A stretch of 64,000 bases of DNA, taken from positions 183,443-247,442 of the forward strand of contig NZ_JNFC01000012.1 in assembly GCF_000756385.1 (NCBI RefSeq), read 5' to 3'. Below, piece by piece: positions 29,041-39,010 of the stretch. The stretch comes from Sphingopyxis sp. LC363. GTDB lineage: Bacteria > Pseudomonadota > Alphaproteobacteria > Sphingomonadales > Sphingomonadaceae. Positions within the stretch are counted from its first letter, which is position 1. Every line of letters begins with the position of its first letter. The notes under the pieces are model-generated. The model saw nothing but the letters and a program-made list of their open reading frames with translations. It did not search any database and was not told the origin of the DNA. A program made the translations under genes and the position numbers.

Positions 29041-29720
29041 TCTGGCTTTGGGTCATCCTGGCCGCGATGCTGACGATCGGCGGTATTTTCTGGCTCGGCC
29101 GGCTGCCCGCGGCGGCGCGGCCGCTCGCGGCGGCGGCGGTGATGCTGGGGCTCGCGGGCTATGCGCTGCAGGGGAGTCCGGCGTTGCCGGGCAAGCCCGT
29201 CGCGGCGCCGGAGGAGCCCGAAGGCTTTGGCGAGGCGATCACCGACCAGCGGCAAGGCATGGCCGAACGTTTCGGACCCGCGGCGCAGTGGCTCGGCATG
29301 TCCGACGGCTTCGCGCGCACGGGCAAGACCGAGCTCGCGGCGAAGACGCTTGAAAAGGGGCTCGAGAAATATCCCGACAATGTCGACCTGTGGGTCGGGC
29401 TGGGCAACGCGCTCGCGGCGCATGGCGGCGGCATGATGTCGCCGGCGGCGGCGCTCGCGTTCGACGAGGCGGCGAAGCGCGACCCGTCGCATCCGGCGCC
29501 GCCCTTTTTTGCGGGACTCGCGCTCGCGCAGGGCGGCGACCTCAAGGGCGCCGAGGCGGTGTGGAGCGGGCTGCTCGCGCGCAGCCCCGTCGATGCGCCG
29601 TGGCGAAGAGATCTCGAGATGCGGCTGGCGCAGCTGAGGCAGGCGCTGGGCCCGCAGCTTCCCCCTGAAACCTCTGGCGAAACTCCAGCCGCTGCGCCAG
29701 CGGGGGGCGTCCCAAATTGA
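29037..29720 (+). CDS. ccmI: CcmI/CycH-like TPR protein
   Basis: 227 residues. Two N-terminal membrane helices (about 3-20 and 27-47) are followed by TPR-like repeats (about 85-205, with TELAAKTLEKGLEKYPDNVDLWVGLG). CcmI presents apocytochrome c C-termini to CcmFH. It is shorter than many CcmI proteins, so the symbol is by position and fold. The start overlaps ccmH by 4 bases. Confidence 0.82.
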   Translation: MIWLWVILAAMLTIGGIFWLGRLPAAARPLAAAAVMLGLAGYALQGSPALPGKPVAAPEEPEGFGEAITDQRQGMAERFGPAAQWLGMSDGFARTGKTELAAKTLEKGLEKYPDNVDLWVGLGNALAAHGGGMMSPAAALAFDEAAKRDPSHPAPPFFAGLALAQGGDLKGAEAVWSGLLARSPVDAPWRRDLEMRLAQLRQALGPQLPPETSGETPAAAPAGGVPN

Positions 29721-29759
29721 AACCTGTTCCAAAAGCGCAGGCTCGTCTAAAGGCGCGCC

Positions 29760-31721
29760 ATGACTGCTGAGTCGCAACAGGCGGCCGAAGGCGCGCAAAG
29801 CGCCATCGAGGCTGCCGCCGATACCGGCCATCACGGCCATGGACATCATGGCGATGGCAAGCTGAAGCTGGCCGTCGGCGCGATCGGGGTCGTGTTCGGC
29901 GACATCGGCACCAGCCCGCTCTACGCCTTTCGCGAAACCTTTGCCGGGCATCACCCGATCGAGGCCGACCGGCTGCACATCTATGGCGTCCTCAGCCTCG
30001 TTTTCTGGTCGATGATGCTCGTCGTGACGTTCAAATATGTCATGACGATCATGCGCGCCGACAACAAGGGCGAGGGCGGCAGCCTCGCCTTGCTTGCATT
30101 GATCAGCCGTTCGTCGGGCGAAAAACGCTGGACGTGGCCGATCATCCTGCTCGGCGTCTTTGCTACCGCGCTTTTCTATGGCGACAGCATGATCACGCCG
30201 GCGATGTCGGTGCTCTCGGCGACCGAGGGCTTGAGCTACGTCAACAAGGGGTTCGAGCCCTATATCGTGCCGATCGCGCTCGCGATCCTGATCGGGCTGT
30301 TCGCGATCCAGTCGCGCGGGACGGCGAAGGTCGGAATGCTGTTCGGGCCGATCATGCTGGCCTATTTCACGATGCTCGCGATCCTCGGGCTCATCCATAT
30401 CGTCGATCATCCGGGGATCATCCTCGAAACGCTGAACCCGATGAACGCGCTGCGTTTCTTCTACGTCGACGGCTTCACCGCCTTCATCGCGCTGGGCGCG
30501 GTCGTGCTCGCAGTGACGGGGGCCGAGGCGCTCTATGCCGACATGGGGCATTTCGGGCGCGGGCCGATCGGACTGAGCTGGCTGGCCTTCGTCCTGCCCG
30601 CGCTGATGCTCAACTATATGGGGCAGGGCGCGATGGTGCTCGATGCCGAAATGGGGCCGCGCGGCGACCTGATCGCCGATCCCTTTTTCCAGATGATGCC
30701 CGACGCGTGGCAGATTCCAGTCGTCATCCTCGCGATCCTCGCGACGATCATTGCGAGCCAGGCGGTGATTTCGGGTGCCTTTTCGCTGACGCAGCAGGCG
30801 ATCCAATTGGGCTTCATGCCGCGGCTGCGCGTCGAACACACCAGCGCCTCTGCTGCGGGGCAGATCTATATCCCGATGGTCAATTGGGGGCTGATGGTGA
30901 TGGTAACCCTGCTCGTCCTCGGCTTCGGATCGTCGAGCAACCTCGCCGCCGCCTATGGCATCGCGGTGACCGGCGCGATGTTCATCGACACCTGCCTGAT
31001 GAGCGTCGTGCTCTTCACCTTGTGGAAGTGGCCGGCGTGGAAGGCGCTGCCGATCCTCGCGATCTTCTTCATCGTCGACATCGCCTATTTCGGCGCGAAT
31101 CTGGTCAAGGTGCCCGACGGCGGCTGGGTGCCGCTGGCGATCGGCCTGACGATCTTCACCATGCTCACGACCTGGTCGCGGGGGCGCAAGCTGATGCAGC
31201 AGGAAATGGCCGAAGGCGCGATGCCGATCCCGGTGTTCGTGAAATCGGCGGCGAACAGTGCGACGCGCGTTCCCGGGACCGCGGTATTCATGACGTCGAG
31301 CAGCGACGGCGTGCCGCACGCGCTGCTCCACAATCTGAAGCATAACAAGGTGCTGCACGAGCGCATCATCCTGCTGACGATCAAGATCGCCGACGTGCCC
31401 TATGTGCGCGAGGAGAATAAATGCGCGCTCGACGATCTGGGGCAGGGGTTCCACCGGCTGATCCTGAACTACGGCTTCATGCAGCCGATCGACGTGCCCG
31501 ACGCGCTCAAACGCGTGACGAGCTGCGGCGGCGAGTTCAAGATGCTCGAAACGAGCTTTTTCCTCTCGCGACAGACGTTGATCGCGGCGAGCAAGCCGGG
31601 AATGCCGATCTGGCGCGAAAAGCTGTTCGCCTGGATGCTCCGCAACTCGGAAAGCGCGATGGAATATTTCCGCCTGCCGACGAACCGGGTCGTCGAGTTG
31701 GGCAGCCAGGTCGCGATCTGA
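29760..31721 (+). CDS. kup: KUP family potassium uptake protein
   Basis: 653-residue K+/H+ symporter with about 12 membrane helices. The N-terminal signature is [19 protein letters not shown] (about residues 44-62), then [12 protein letters not shown], and [20 protein letters not shown]. The soluble C-terminal domain (about 480-653) is present. A His-rich segment, [11 protein letters not shown], precedes the first helix. The gene stands alone. Confidence 0.95.
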   Translation: MTAESQQAAEGAQSAIEAAADTGHHGHGHHGDGKLKLAVGAIGVVFGDIGTSPLYAFRETFAGHHPIEADRLHIYGVLSLVFWSMMLVVTFKYVMTIMRADNKGEGGSLALLALISRSSGEKRWTWPIILLGVFATALFYGDSMITPAMSVLSATEGLSYVNKGFEPYIVPIALAILIGLFAIQSRGTAKVGMLFGPIMLAYFTMLAILGLIHIVDHPGIILETLNPMNALRFFYVDGFTAFIALGAVVLAVTGAEALYADMGHFGRGPIGLSWLAFVLPALMLNYMGQGAMVLDAEMGPRGDLIADPFFQMMPDAWQIPVVILAILATIIASQAVISGAFSLTQQAIQLGFMPRLRVEHTSASAAGQIYIPMVNWGLMVMVTLLVLGFGSSSNLAAAYGIAVTGAMFIDTCLMSVVLFTLWKWPAWKALPILAIFFIVDIAYFGANLVKVPDGGWVPLAIGLTIFTMLTTWSRGRKLMQQEMAEGAMPIPVFVKSAANSATRVPGTAVFMTSSSDGVPHALLHNLKHNKVLHERIILLTIKIADVPYVREENKCALDDLGQGFHRLILNYGFMQPIDVPDALKRVTSCGGEFKMLETSFFLSRQTLIAASKPGMPIWREKLFAWMLRNSESAMEYFRLPTNRVVELGSQVAI

Positions 31722-31819
31722 CGCCGCCGGCGGAGCATGGGCCGTCCGATTAACTTTCCGACATGCGTCGATAAGCGTTTGAACATTCGGATCGGTCTTG
31801 CGATGCAAGCCGCGAACCC

Positions 31820-32665
31820 ATGAAGGGCGCGCAACAGATGGATGTCGATGACCGCGATGCGTTGATCCTGCCGGTTCCGCCGGAACCCTTCGCACTGATT
31901 CTCGGCCCCGCGATGCGCGGCGCATCGGACGACGCGATCGAAACATCGCTTCGGCATATGGGGTTGCAGCCCGAGCGGGTTCGCGATGTCGGCGCCGATC
32001 TCGAAGCGCGGATCACGGCACCATGTTTTCGCTTGACGTTCGGGGCGGTGTCGGTGCTCGCCGGCCCGGCGGCGGGCGCGGCGCTCGATCTGGCCGATCC
32101 CGATCATCCGTCGACGAGCCTGCTCGCCGCCAGCCTGCCGCGCGGATGGCGCGAGAGCCGGGACTGCTGGATTTTCATTTCTGAAAACGATCGCGGCGCA
32201 TCGCCGTCGCAGACGACGCGGATGCGCGAATTCTTCAAGATGATGTTGCTGCTGATCGACCTGTTCGATGCCAGCCATCTCTTCTGGTCGCCCGCGCGGC
32301 TCTGGTCCGATGCGCCGCAGTTCCGTGCCTCGATCGCCGAAATGCTGGTCAGCGGGATGCCGCCGGTGCTGCATCTCGTCGCATTTCGCCGACGCGATAC
32401 GGGCGACGGCGGGATCATGGCGACGCGCGGGTTGGCGCTCTTTGCGGACCAGGAACTCGAAGCGCGCATTCCGGACGGCTGGACGGTCGCCGAAATGGTA
32501 CGGCGCCTGTCGCGGCTCGCGCTCGACATGATGCTCAACGGTCCGGTCCGGACCGCGCGGACGATGCGCGGGCTGGATGCGGGCGAGTGGATCGACCTGT
32601 TGCCGCCTATGGATGGCGCGAGCCAAAGATCGACGGTGATCGTCGAATTCGGCCGCGACGGTTGA
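31820..32665 (+). CDS. DUF4261-like protein of unknown function
   Basis: 281 residues, soluble, without signal peptide. The closing segment HLFWSPARLW...GMPPVLHLVAFRRR...ATRGLALFADQELEARIPDGW (about 153-220) resembles the DUF4261 pattern of a conserved pocket plus an end motif, judged by eye. Methionine 7 (31838) is an equally good start. No neighbour suggests a role. Confidence 0.6.
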   Translation: MKGAQQMDVDDRDALILPVPPEPFALILGPAMRGASDDAIETSLRHMGLQPERVRDVGADLEARITAPCFRLTFGAVSVLAGPAAGAALDLADPDHPSTSLLAASLPRGWRESRDCWIFISENDRGASPSQTTRMREFFKMMLLLIDLFDASHLFWSPARLWSDAPQFRASIAEMLVSGMPPVLHLVAFRRRDTGDGGIMATRGLALFADQELEARIPDGWTVAEMVRRLSRLALDMMLNGPVRTARTMRGLDAGEWIDLLPPMDGASQRSTVIVEFGRDG

Positions 32666-32775
32666 TCGGGCGCGGCTGGCATGGGGCGCCGCCGCTGCGA
32701 TCGGGTCATGCCCTGCATCGGGGGCCGCATCGCGGTTACAGCGATGTCGTTACCGCACGGGTCGAAAGGATCAGG

Positions 32776-32982
32776 GTGCATTTCGCGCTGCAGGCGGCGG
32801 CCGACATCCGCGCTGCGCGTCGCGCCGCCGTTATGCGTCTGAGGTTGCTGCAGGACACGACCCGGCGCGCGCTGACCGACAGGCATGGAGCGGGATTCTG
32901 GCTCAACCGGCGCGATCCGATGCGGCTGTTCGTCGACCGCCCCTATCTGGACGAAGCGATCGAGCGGTTGTTCGGGGAATAG
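32776..32982 (+). CDS. Small hypothetical protein
   Basis: 68 residues beginning at GTG 32776, with GAAAGGATCAG just upstream. The composition is basic and helical (ADIRAARRAAVMRLRLLQ), ending DRPYLDEAIERLFGE. An upstream in-frame extension to 32587 overlaps the previous gene and looks non-coding. No family recognised. Confidence 0.45.
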   Translation: MHFALQAAADIRAARRAAVMRLRLLQDTTRRALTDRHGAGFWLNRRDPMRLFVDRPYLDEAIERLFGE

Positions 32983-33007
32983 GCGGCGGCTAACGACCGA
33001 ACCTAGC

Positions 33008-33097
33008 CGTCGCCCCCGCGAAGGCGGGGGCCGCTGTCGTTTTACACAATGCCGCTGAGTAAGGCCGCTAGCGGCCCCCGCCTTCGCGGGGGCGACG
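33008..33097. repeat. Palindromic intergenic repeat, family 1, copy 3
   Basis: Arms 33008-33035 and 33070-33097 with the same core as 2823-2912 and 24439-24528. The spacer GTTTTACACAATGCCGCTGA closely matches the 24439 copy. Confidence 0.85.
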
Positions 33098-33160
33098 GTT
33101 GTGGAATGTCCGCTCTCCACCCCAAAGCCGCCGTTGCCGTCTGGCCGGGCTATGTTGGGC

Positions 33161-34132
33161 TTAAAGCCGCACCTTCGCTTCGAGTTCGCGGCGGGCGGCG
33201 AGATATTGTTCTTCTAGTTCGGCGACATATTGGGCGACGGGGCGCACTGCGGTGACGGGGCCGATTCCCTGGCCCGAGCCCCAGATATCCTTCCACGCTT
33301 TTGCCTTGGTATTGCCTCCCGAACCGAAGTTCATCGTCTTCAAATCGCCTTCGGGCAGATTGTCGGGGTCCATGCCCGCCGAGACGATCGACTGGCGGAG
33401 ATAATTGCCGTGGACGCCGGTGAAGAGGTTCGAATAGACGATATCCGCAGCCCGGCCCTCGACGATGCCGTTTTTGTAGCCGTCCTCGGCATTGGCTTCG
33501 ACGGTCGCGATGAAGGCGCTGCCGATATAGGCGAGGTCGGCGCCGCACGCCTGCGCGGCAAGGATCGAGCGGCCATGGCCGATCGCGCCCGACAGGGCGA
33601 CGGGGCCGTCGAACCATTCGCGGATTTCCTGCACGAGGGCGAAAGGGGACTGGCGCCCGGCGTGGCCGCCCGCGCCCGCCGCGACGGGAATCAGGCCGTC
33701 GGCGCCCTTTTCGACCGCCTTGCGCGCGAAGCGATCGTCGATCACGTCGTGGAGCGTGATGCCGCCCCAGCTATGGACCGCCTGATTGAGTTCCTCGCGC
33801 GCGCCCAAGGAGGTGATCGTGATCGGCACCTTCCATTTGGCGCAGGTCGCGATGTCCTGTTCGAGCCGGTCGTTCGATTTATGGACGATCTGATTGACCG
33901 CATAGGGCGCCGAGAGGCGGTCGGGATTGTCGCGGTCCCACGCGGCGAGTTCCTCGGTGATCCGGTGGAGCCATTCGTCGAGCAGCGACTGCGGCCGCGC
34001 ATTCAATGCGGGGAAACTGCCGACGATGCCCGCCTTGCATTGCGCGATGACGAGATCGGGGCCCGAGACGATGAACAGCGGCGAGCCGATGACGGGCAGG
34101 CGCAGGCGGTCGAAAATCGGGGGAAGGGCCAT
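33161..34132 (-). CDS. Nitronate monooxygenase
   Basis: 323-residue FMN-dependent TIM-barrel enzyme of the 2-nitropropane dioxygenase family. It oxidises alkyl nitronates such as propionate-3-nitronate. Motifs are LPVIGSPLFIVSGPDLVIAQCKAG (N-terminus), AAGAGGHAGRQSPF with the catalytic His (about 160-172), and FMN-binding GAIGHGRSILAAQACGADLAYIGSAF. Confidence 0.88.
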   Translation of the reverse strand: MALPPIFDRLRLPVIGSPLFIVSGPDLVIAQCKAGIVGSFPALNARPQSLLDEWLHRITEELAAWDRDNPDRLSAPYAVNQIVHKSNDRLEQDIATCAKWKVPITITSLGAREELNQAVHSWGGITLHDVIDDRFARKAVEKGADGLIPVAAGAGGHAGRQSPFALVQEIREWFDGPVALSGAIGHGRSILAAQACGADLAYIGSAFIATVEANAEDGYKNGIVEGRAADIVYSNLFTGVHGNYLRQSIVSAGMDPDNLPEGDLKTMNFGSGGNTKAKAWKDIWGSGQGIGPVTAVRPVAQYVAELEEQYLAARRELEAKVRL

Positions 34133-34210
34133 GAATCAGTCTCTCCGGTTGCCAATTGCAACTGACCTTAACGTAAACGGAAGGTTGCGCAAGATGCTAC
34201 GGTCCTGACC

Positions 34211-34630
34211 CTAGTCGAAGGCGGGACCCTTGAGCTCGACGATATTGCCTTCGGGGTCGGCGATGTAGATCGACGGGCCCTCGCCTTCGGCGCCGTAACG
34301 CGGGCCCGCCTGCTCGACGGCGACGCCGTGGCGGTCGAGGTGGGCGCGGATCGCCGCGTCGTCGAAGGGGGTTATCGCGATCGCGAAATGGTCGACGTTG
34401 CGGCCTTCGGCACCCGGCGCCGCACCGCCCATCGCGCCCAGCTTGCCGTCGACGGTGACGAGGTCGATCAGCGAGCCGCCCGCGCGCAATTGATAAAGTC
34501 CGATTTCGGCTTGGGTGCGTTCGTCGGTGCAGCCGATAACCTCGCGGTAAAAGGCCACCATGCGGCCCACGTCGACGACGCGCAGAACCACATGGTCGAT
34601 CGCGCGAAGGCTGAAGGGGGGTGTGTCCAC
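34211..34630 (-). CDS. VOC family (glyoxalase-like) protein
   Basis: 139 residues in the vicinal-oxygen-chelate fold: FSLRAIDHVVLRVVDVGRMVAFYREVIGC (about 6-34) and VDHFAIAITPFDDAAIRAHLDRHGV (second half), ending IYIADPEGNIVELKGP with the metal-ligand Glu. The start is GTG at 34630, preceded by GAGGAGCGATCACC. The longer frame upstream runs through the divergent regulator. The reaction is unknown. It is divergent from an AraC gene that may control it. Confidence 0.85.
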   Translation of the reverse strand: MDTPPFSLRAIDHVVLRVVDVGRMVAFYREVIGCTDERTQAEIGLYQLRAGGSLIDLVTVDGKLGAMGGAAPGAEGRNVDHFAIAITPFDDAAIRAHLDRHGVAVEQAGPRYGAEGEGPSIYIADPEGNIVELKGPAFD

Positions 34631-34759
34631 GGTGATCGCTCCTCGAATTCTTGCGGACGGACTTCCTAACTTGTGCCTACCCCCGCTGTCCATCGAGTGG
34701 AGACGGGGGTTGGTCCGGCATCGGTTGCGGCGGGCCGCGGGGCGCGACATTATCGGGCG

Positions 34760-35431
34760 ATGCAGTTGCTCCAGCCCAGCCTCTTGCCCCCCGCCACCGA
34801 CATTGCGCGCCACCGCCACTGCGAACCCTATGCGACGGTCGTGCTGGTGGGCGCTTATGAAGAGGCGGGCGATGCCGGACGGATCGCCGCGCAGGCGGGC
34901 GGGGGGCTGCTTCACGGGCCTTTTTCGGCGCACCGCGACCGGATTTCGGCGAAGCGGACGATGGTGCTCGACCTGCCGCTGCCGTTCGACGGGCGCGAAT
35001 GGCCGGCGCGCGCGCGGATCGCCGATCCCGACCGGATTGTCCGGCTGGCCGAACGCGATCCGGTCGCGGCGGTGACCGCGCTGCTCGGCGAAGTCGTGCC
35101 GGTGACCGCCGGTGAAGAGGGGGATTTGCCCGACCAATTGTCGGCGGCGCTGCGGACCTCCGCGCCGCCGCGGATCGGCGAATGGGCGGCGGCGCGCGGC
35201 CGGTCGCGCGAACATGTCTCGCGCTGTTTCGAGACGCTCTATGGCGTGCCGCCCGCCGCCTATCGCGCCGATTGCCAGGCGAAGCGCGCGTGGCGGATGA
35301 TCGTGGAGAGCAAGGACAGCCTTGCCGGGGTCGCGATCGAGGCGGGCTATGCCGATCAGGCGCATATGACGCGCGCGGTGACGAAGGTGACCGGGCTGTC
35401 GCCGCGGCGGTGGCGGATGGCGGTGGGTTGA
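34760..35431 (+). CDS. AraC family transcriptional regulator
   Basis: 223 residues. The N-terminal part (about 1-110) is a small cupin-like sensor segment with HRHCEPYATVVLVGAYEEAGD. The C-terminal part (about 130-222) carries two helix-turn-helices, with WAAARGRSREHVSRCFETLYGVPPAAY and AGVAIEAGYADQAHMTRAVTKVTGLSPRRWR. The start is probably ATG 34760, but an upstream in-frame ATG at 34673 is possible. It is divergent from the VOC gene, and regulation of it is inferred. Confidence 0.85.
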   Translation: MQLLQPSLLPPATDIARHRHCEPYATVVLVGAYEEAGDAGRIAAQAGGGLLHGPFSAHRDRISAKRTMVLDLPLPFDGREWPARARIADPDRIVRLAERDPVAAVTALLGEVVPVTAGEEGDLPDQLSAALRTSAPPRIGEWAAARGRSREHVSRCFETLYGVPPAAYRADCQAKRAWRMIVESKDSLAGVAIEAGYADQAHMTRAVTKVTGLSPRRWRMAVG

Positions 35432-35532
35432 GGGCGTAGCGGCATTGAGATGGAGAGCGGGCGTGTAAATCCTCCCCTCCCCCTGTGGGGAAGGATCGCT
35501 TACGTCCGCTTCCGGCCGGTAGCTGCCACACG

Positions 35533-35555
35533 TCACATTTTTTCAAGAAATGTGA
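35533..35555. terminator. Hairpin between AraC and CPBP genes
   Basis: TCACATTT and AAATGTGA pair around TTTCAAG. A repeat-like GC-rich stretch precedes it (35463-35530). There is no T-run after it. Confidence 0.45.
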
Positions 35556-35580
35556 GGCGCAACGACGTTAGGCCGGTCGT

Positions 35581-36357
35581 ATGACAAGCCTCTCTCCCGC
35601 TTCGCCGCGCCCGCTTGTGGCGCTTTCCGGTTTCCGCTTCCGACTGTGGCCGATTCTGCTCGCCGCGGTGCTGATGCAGGCCATACTCGAGCTTGGCCGC
35701 GTCACCGCCCGCGAAATCTATTTTGCCGGCGCGCCGCTCTGGGACGGCTATATCTCGGTTTTCCTGCTCCTGGCGATCGCATTCCAGGCGCTGCTCGGGC
35801 TGGCCGCGATCCTTGTCATGCGCCGGTTGCTGCCTGCGGCCGACCCGCATCTGCGCTGGCCGCCGGGCGCGAGCTATGTCGGGATCGCCGCGTTGATCGG
35901 CATCGGGATGGGGCTGGTGATGCTCGTCGCCGATTACTGGCCTGCGCTCGCCGCGCAGACGCCGCCGAACATGGACTATTCAAAGGCGCCGCTCGATTCG
36001 GCGGGATATCTGCTCGGGATGATCACGACGGGGCTGGCGGAAGAGACGATCTTTCGCGGGCTGCTCGTCGGAATGCTGGTCGTACTCGTGCCCGGACGGC
36101 TGCGGATCGGGTCGTTCGACCTGCCCGTCGCCGCCTATCTCGTCGCGCTGATGTTCGGGCTGGCGCACTGGAAATCCTTTACCGTCGATCCCTTCTATCA
36201 GGCGATGGCGCAGCAGATTTACGCCTTGGCCTGGGGGCTGATCTATGTCTGGCTGATGGAGCGGTCGCGGAGCCTGCTGGCGCCGATCGTCGCGCATGGG
36301 CTGGGAAATTTCACCGAGGTCGCGATCGTGATCGCGCTCAACGCGCTGTGGGCCTGA
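35581..36357 (+). CDS. CPBP family intramembrane metalloprotease
   Basis: 258-residue membrane protein of the CAAX protease/bacteriocin-processing (Abi, PF02517) family with about seven helices. Catalytic residues are Glu154-Glu155 with Arg159 in EETIFRG, His196 in FGLAHWKSF and His239 in IVAHGLGNF. Bacterial members process or protect against peptides, and no precursor gene is near. A GC-rich hairpin follows. Confidence 0.85.
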   Translation: MTSLSPASPRPLVALSGFRFRLWPILLAAVLMQAILELGRVTAREIYFAGAPLWDGYISVFLLLAIAFQALLGLAAILVMRRLLPAADPHLRWPPGASYVGIAALIGIGMGLVMLVADYWPALAAQTPPNMDYSKAPLDSAGYLLGMITTGLAEETIFRGLLVGMLVVLVPGRLRIGSFDLPVAAYLVALMFGLAHWKSFTVDPFYQAMAQQIYALAWGLIYVWLMERSRSLLAPIVAHGLGNFTEVAIVIALNALWA

Positions 36358-36363
36358 CGCACC

Positions 36364-36387
36364 AAGGGCGGCCGCCTGGCCGCCCTT
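36364..36387. terminator. Bidirectional hairpin between convergent genes
   Basis: Perfect 10-base arms AAGGGCGGCC and GGCCGCCCTT around GCCT. It lies between the plus-strand protease gene and the minus-strand membrane gene. Little T-run on either side. Confidence 0.6.
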
Positions 36388-36404
36388 GATCCTTTCGGGG
36401 CCGA

Positions 36405-36899
36405 TCAGACTGCGATCGGGCGCCGGCTGGCCCTGACCGCGACATATCCGAAGAGGATCGCGGCGACGAGGAGCGCGCCCTGCGCGGCGGCGAACGGAGC
36501 TTCGGTGCCGCTCGGGGCGAGCGCGTTGAGCGCGGGGACCTTGAGGAAGGACTGCACGACGAGCACGAAGAGGTTGAGATAGAGCGCGGCGGTGGCGCTG
36601 ACCGCATAGACGGTGGCGGCGCGACCGGCGAGCTTGCGGCCGTAAAAGGCAGCGAAGGCGAAGACGAGGATCAGCGTCGAGAGGATTCCCGTACCGAGCG
36701 CCGGCGTGAAGGCAAGGATGGGGAAGAGGAAACCGGTGAGGCTGGTGAGCAAGGTCGCCCAGAGGAAGATGTGGGTGGCGCGGCGGAGGAGGCGCCCGCG
36801 CGCGAAGGCGGGAAGGGCGACAAGGCCCGCACCGATGCCGATCAGGCTGATCGCGACATGGAGTGCGGTGAACTGCGGGATGGTGAGGCCGAGGATCAT
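36405..36899 (-). CDS. Hypothetical four-helix membrane protein
   Basis: 164 residues, with about four or five hydrophobic segments (10-30, 42-65, 68-85, 98-117, 138-157). No family is recognised. It lies 56 bases after the alpha/beta hydrolase gene on the same strand, so they probably share a transcript. Confidence 0.72.
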   Translation of the reverse strand: MILGLTIPQFTALHVAISLIGIGAGLVALPAFARGRLLRRATHIFLWATLLTSLTGFLFPILAFTPALGTGILSTLILVFAFAAFYGRKLAGRAATVYAVSATAALYLNLFVLVVQSFLKVPALNALAPSGTEAPFAAAQGALLVAAILFGYVAVRASRRPIAV

Positions 36900-36955
36900 G
36901 GTGGTTACTCCTTGTTTGGAGCGGACGGCGAGCGGGTCGCCGCCCGTCCGTTCGG

Positions 36956-37783
36956 TCAGCCGTTGATGAAGTCGAGGAGATCGGCGTTGAAGCGGTCCTG
37001 ATGGGTGACGGTCAGGCCGTGGTCGGCACCTTCATAGACCTTGAGCACCGCATGTTTGACGATCTTGACCGTCGAAAGCGCCGCGGCGCCGATCGGCACG
37101 ATCTGGTCGTCGTCCCCGTGGAGGACGAGCGTGGGCTTATCGAACTTCTTGAGGTCCTCGTTGAAGTCGCTTTCCGAAAAGGCGCGGATGCTGTCGAGCA
37201 GGCCCTTGAGGCCGCCGTTCATGCCCTGACGCACAAATTCGTCGCGCACCGCCTCGCTGACCGCCGCGCCGTCGCGGTTATAGCCGTAGAAGGGCAGGGT
37301 CAGGTCCTTGAAGAACTGCGGGCGGTTGTCGAACGTGCCCTTGCGGATGCCGTCGAAGACGTCGATCGGCAGGCCGCCGGGATTGGCTTCGGTCTTGAGC
37401 ATCAGCGGCGGGACCGCGCCGATCAGCGCTACCTTGGCGACGCGGGCGGTGCCGTGGCGGCCGATATAGCGAGTGACTTCGCCGCCGCCGGTCGAGTGGC
37501 CGACGAGGATGACGTCTTTGAGGTCCAGCTGTTCGATCAACTCGCCGAGGTCATCGGCGTACTGGTCCATATTGTTGTTTTCCCAGACCTGATCCGAGCG
37601 GCCATGGCTGCGGCGGTCGTGCGCGATGGTGCGGAAGCCCTGATTGGCGAAAAATACCATCTGGGCGTCCCAGGCGTCGGCCGACAGCGGCCAGCCGTGC
37701 GAAAAGACGATCGGCTGGCCGTCTTTCGGACCCCAGTCCTTGAAGAAGATGTTGGTGCCGTCCTTGGTCGTGATCGTGGTCAT
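36956..37783 (-). CDS. Alpha/beta hydrolase, chloroperoxidase/esterase type
   Basis: 275-residue cofactor-free hydrolase of the non-heme chloroperoxidase/arylesterase family. Catalytic triad: Ser97 in GHSTGGGE, Asp near 226 in [10 protein letters not shown], and His255 in GADHGLT. The oxyanion loop is [12 protein letters not shown]. Halogenation is usually a side activity, and esterase or lactonase action is likelier. The start is 37783, since longer frames cross the divergent control region. It is divergent from a GlxA-type regulator and upstream of a membrane gene. Confidence 0.87.
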   Translation of the reverse strand: MTTITTKDGTNIFFKDWGPKDGQPIVFSHGWPLSADAWDAQMVFFANQGFRTIAHDRRSHGRSDQVWENNNMDQYADDLGELIEQLDLKDVILVGHSTGGGEVTRYIGRHGTARVAKVALIGAVPPLMLKTEANPGGLPIDVFDGIRKGTFDNRPQFFKDLTLPFYGYNRDGAAVSEAVRDEFVRQGMNGGLKGLLDSIRAFSESDFNEDLKKFDKPTLVLHGDDDQIVPIGAAALSTVKIVKHAVLKVYEGADHGLTVTHQDRFNADLLDFING

Positions 37784-37909
37784 GTCCTGATTCCTTTCGT
37801 TTCGAGGGGCGGGGTGTCCGCCCCGATGAGAGGGAGATAGGCTGCTGCGTCCTTGCGCGGGATTGGCGGACGCGACATTATGCGGGCCGATTCCGACAAA
37901 GGAGCCACC

Positions 37910-38920
37910 ATGCCCAGATTGAAGGTGCCCGATGCGCCGCCGGCGCTCGTCGAAGTAGGGATGATGCTCTATCCCGACTGCCAGATCGGCATGGTCCACG
38001 GGATTACCGACCTGTTCGACGTTGCCGGGCGGTTCGCGATCGATCATGGGCGCCGCCCGATCCGGGCGAGCCACTGGCGCTTGCAGGAGCGCGGGGGTTT
38101 CGCGCGCTGTTTCGACAGCCATCCGGACGAGCCGGCGAGCAATTCGCCCGCGGTACTGATCGCGCCCGGGAGCCTCCACAAGCTGCTCGAGCCCGACGAG
38201 GTCGCGCCCTACGCACGCTGGCTGGTAGACCGGCACGCGCAGGGCACCGTGCTCGCATCGAATTGCGGCGGCGCCTTTGCGCTCGCCGCGACGGGATTGC
38301 TCGCGGGGCGGCCGGCGACGACGCACTGGTTCTTTGCCGAGGAGTTCCGGATGCGCTTTCCCGAAGTGCGGCTGGAGGCCGACCGGATGGTGGTCGACGA
38401 CGGCGATATCGTCACTGCGGGCGGGCTGATGGCATGGACCGATCTCGGACTTCGCATCGTCGAGCGATTGCTCGGCCCCACGGTGATGATGGAAACCGCG
38501 CGTTTCTTCCTGATCGACCCGGCGGGGCGCGAACAGAAAAATTATGCGAGCTTCGCACCGCGGCTGACGCATGGGGACGAGGCGGTCCTGAAGGTGCAGC
38601 ATTGGCTGCAGGCGAAGGAGGGAAGGGTAAGCGGCGTGGGCGACATGGCGCGCGAGGCGGGGTTGGAGGAGCGCACCTTCCAGCGCCGCTTCAAGGCTGC
38701 GACGGGCATGACGCCGGTCGAATATGTCCAGCATATCCGCGTCGGAAAGGCACGCGAACTGCTTGAGTTCACGCGGCGGACGGTCGACCAGATCGCGTGG
38801 AGCGTCGGATATGAGGATGCGGCGGCGTTCCGCAAATTGTTTCACCGCCTGACCGGCTTGTCGCCCGGCGAATATCGCCAGCGTTTCTCGACGCCGCAGT
38901 CGCTGGCGGAGGTCGCCTGA
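37910..38920 (+). CDS. GlxA-type AraC regulator with DJ-1/PfpI domain
   Basis: 336 residues. The N-terminal DJ-1/PfpI-like domain (about 15-195) has the nucleophile-elbow region [24 protein letters not shown]. The C-terminal AraC DNA-binding domain (about 225-335) has [35 protein letters not shown] and [30 protein letters not shown]. The start is ATG 37910 with AAAGGAG upstream. It is divergent from the alpha/beta hydrolase, a likely target. Confidence 0.88.
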   Translation: MPRLKVPDAPPALVEVGMMLYPDCQIGMVHGITDLFDVAGRFAIDHGRRPIRASHWRLQERGGFARCFDSHPDEPASNSPAVLIAPGSLHKLLEPDEVAPYARWLVDRHAQGTVLASNCGGAFALAATGLLAGRPATTHWFFAEEFRMRFPEVRLEADRMVVDDGDIVTAGGLMAWTDLGLRIVERLLGPTVMMETARFFLIDPAGREQKNYASFAPRLTHGDEAVLKVQHWLQAKEGRVSGVGDMAREAGLEERTFQRRFKAATGMTPVEYVQHIRVGKARELLEFTRRTVDQIAWSVGYEDAAAFRKLFHRLTGLSPGEYRQRFSTPQSLAEVA

Positions 38921-38938
38921 AAATTTTTTCTCGCCCCG

Positions 38939-38965
38939 TGTCGATTTGACGGCGGCTCGTTCGTC
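38939..38965 (+). promoter_or_regulatory. Putative ECF42-type promoter
   Basis: TGTCGA at 38939-38944, 17 bases, then CGTC at 38962-38965. As I recall, ECF42 target promoters have TGTCGA at -35 and CGA/TC at -10. It sits 46 bases before the YCII gene that starts the sigma factor operon, so autoregulation is likely. Confidence 0.55.
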
Positions 38966-39010
38966 GTCTGGATACGAGCCGCTGTTGGCCCGATCAAAAG
39001 GAGATGGAAA

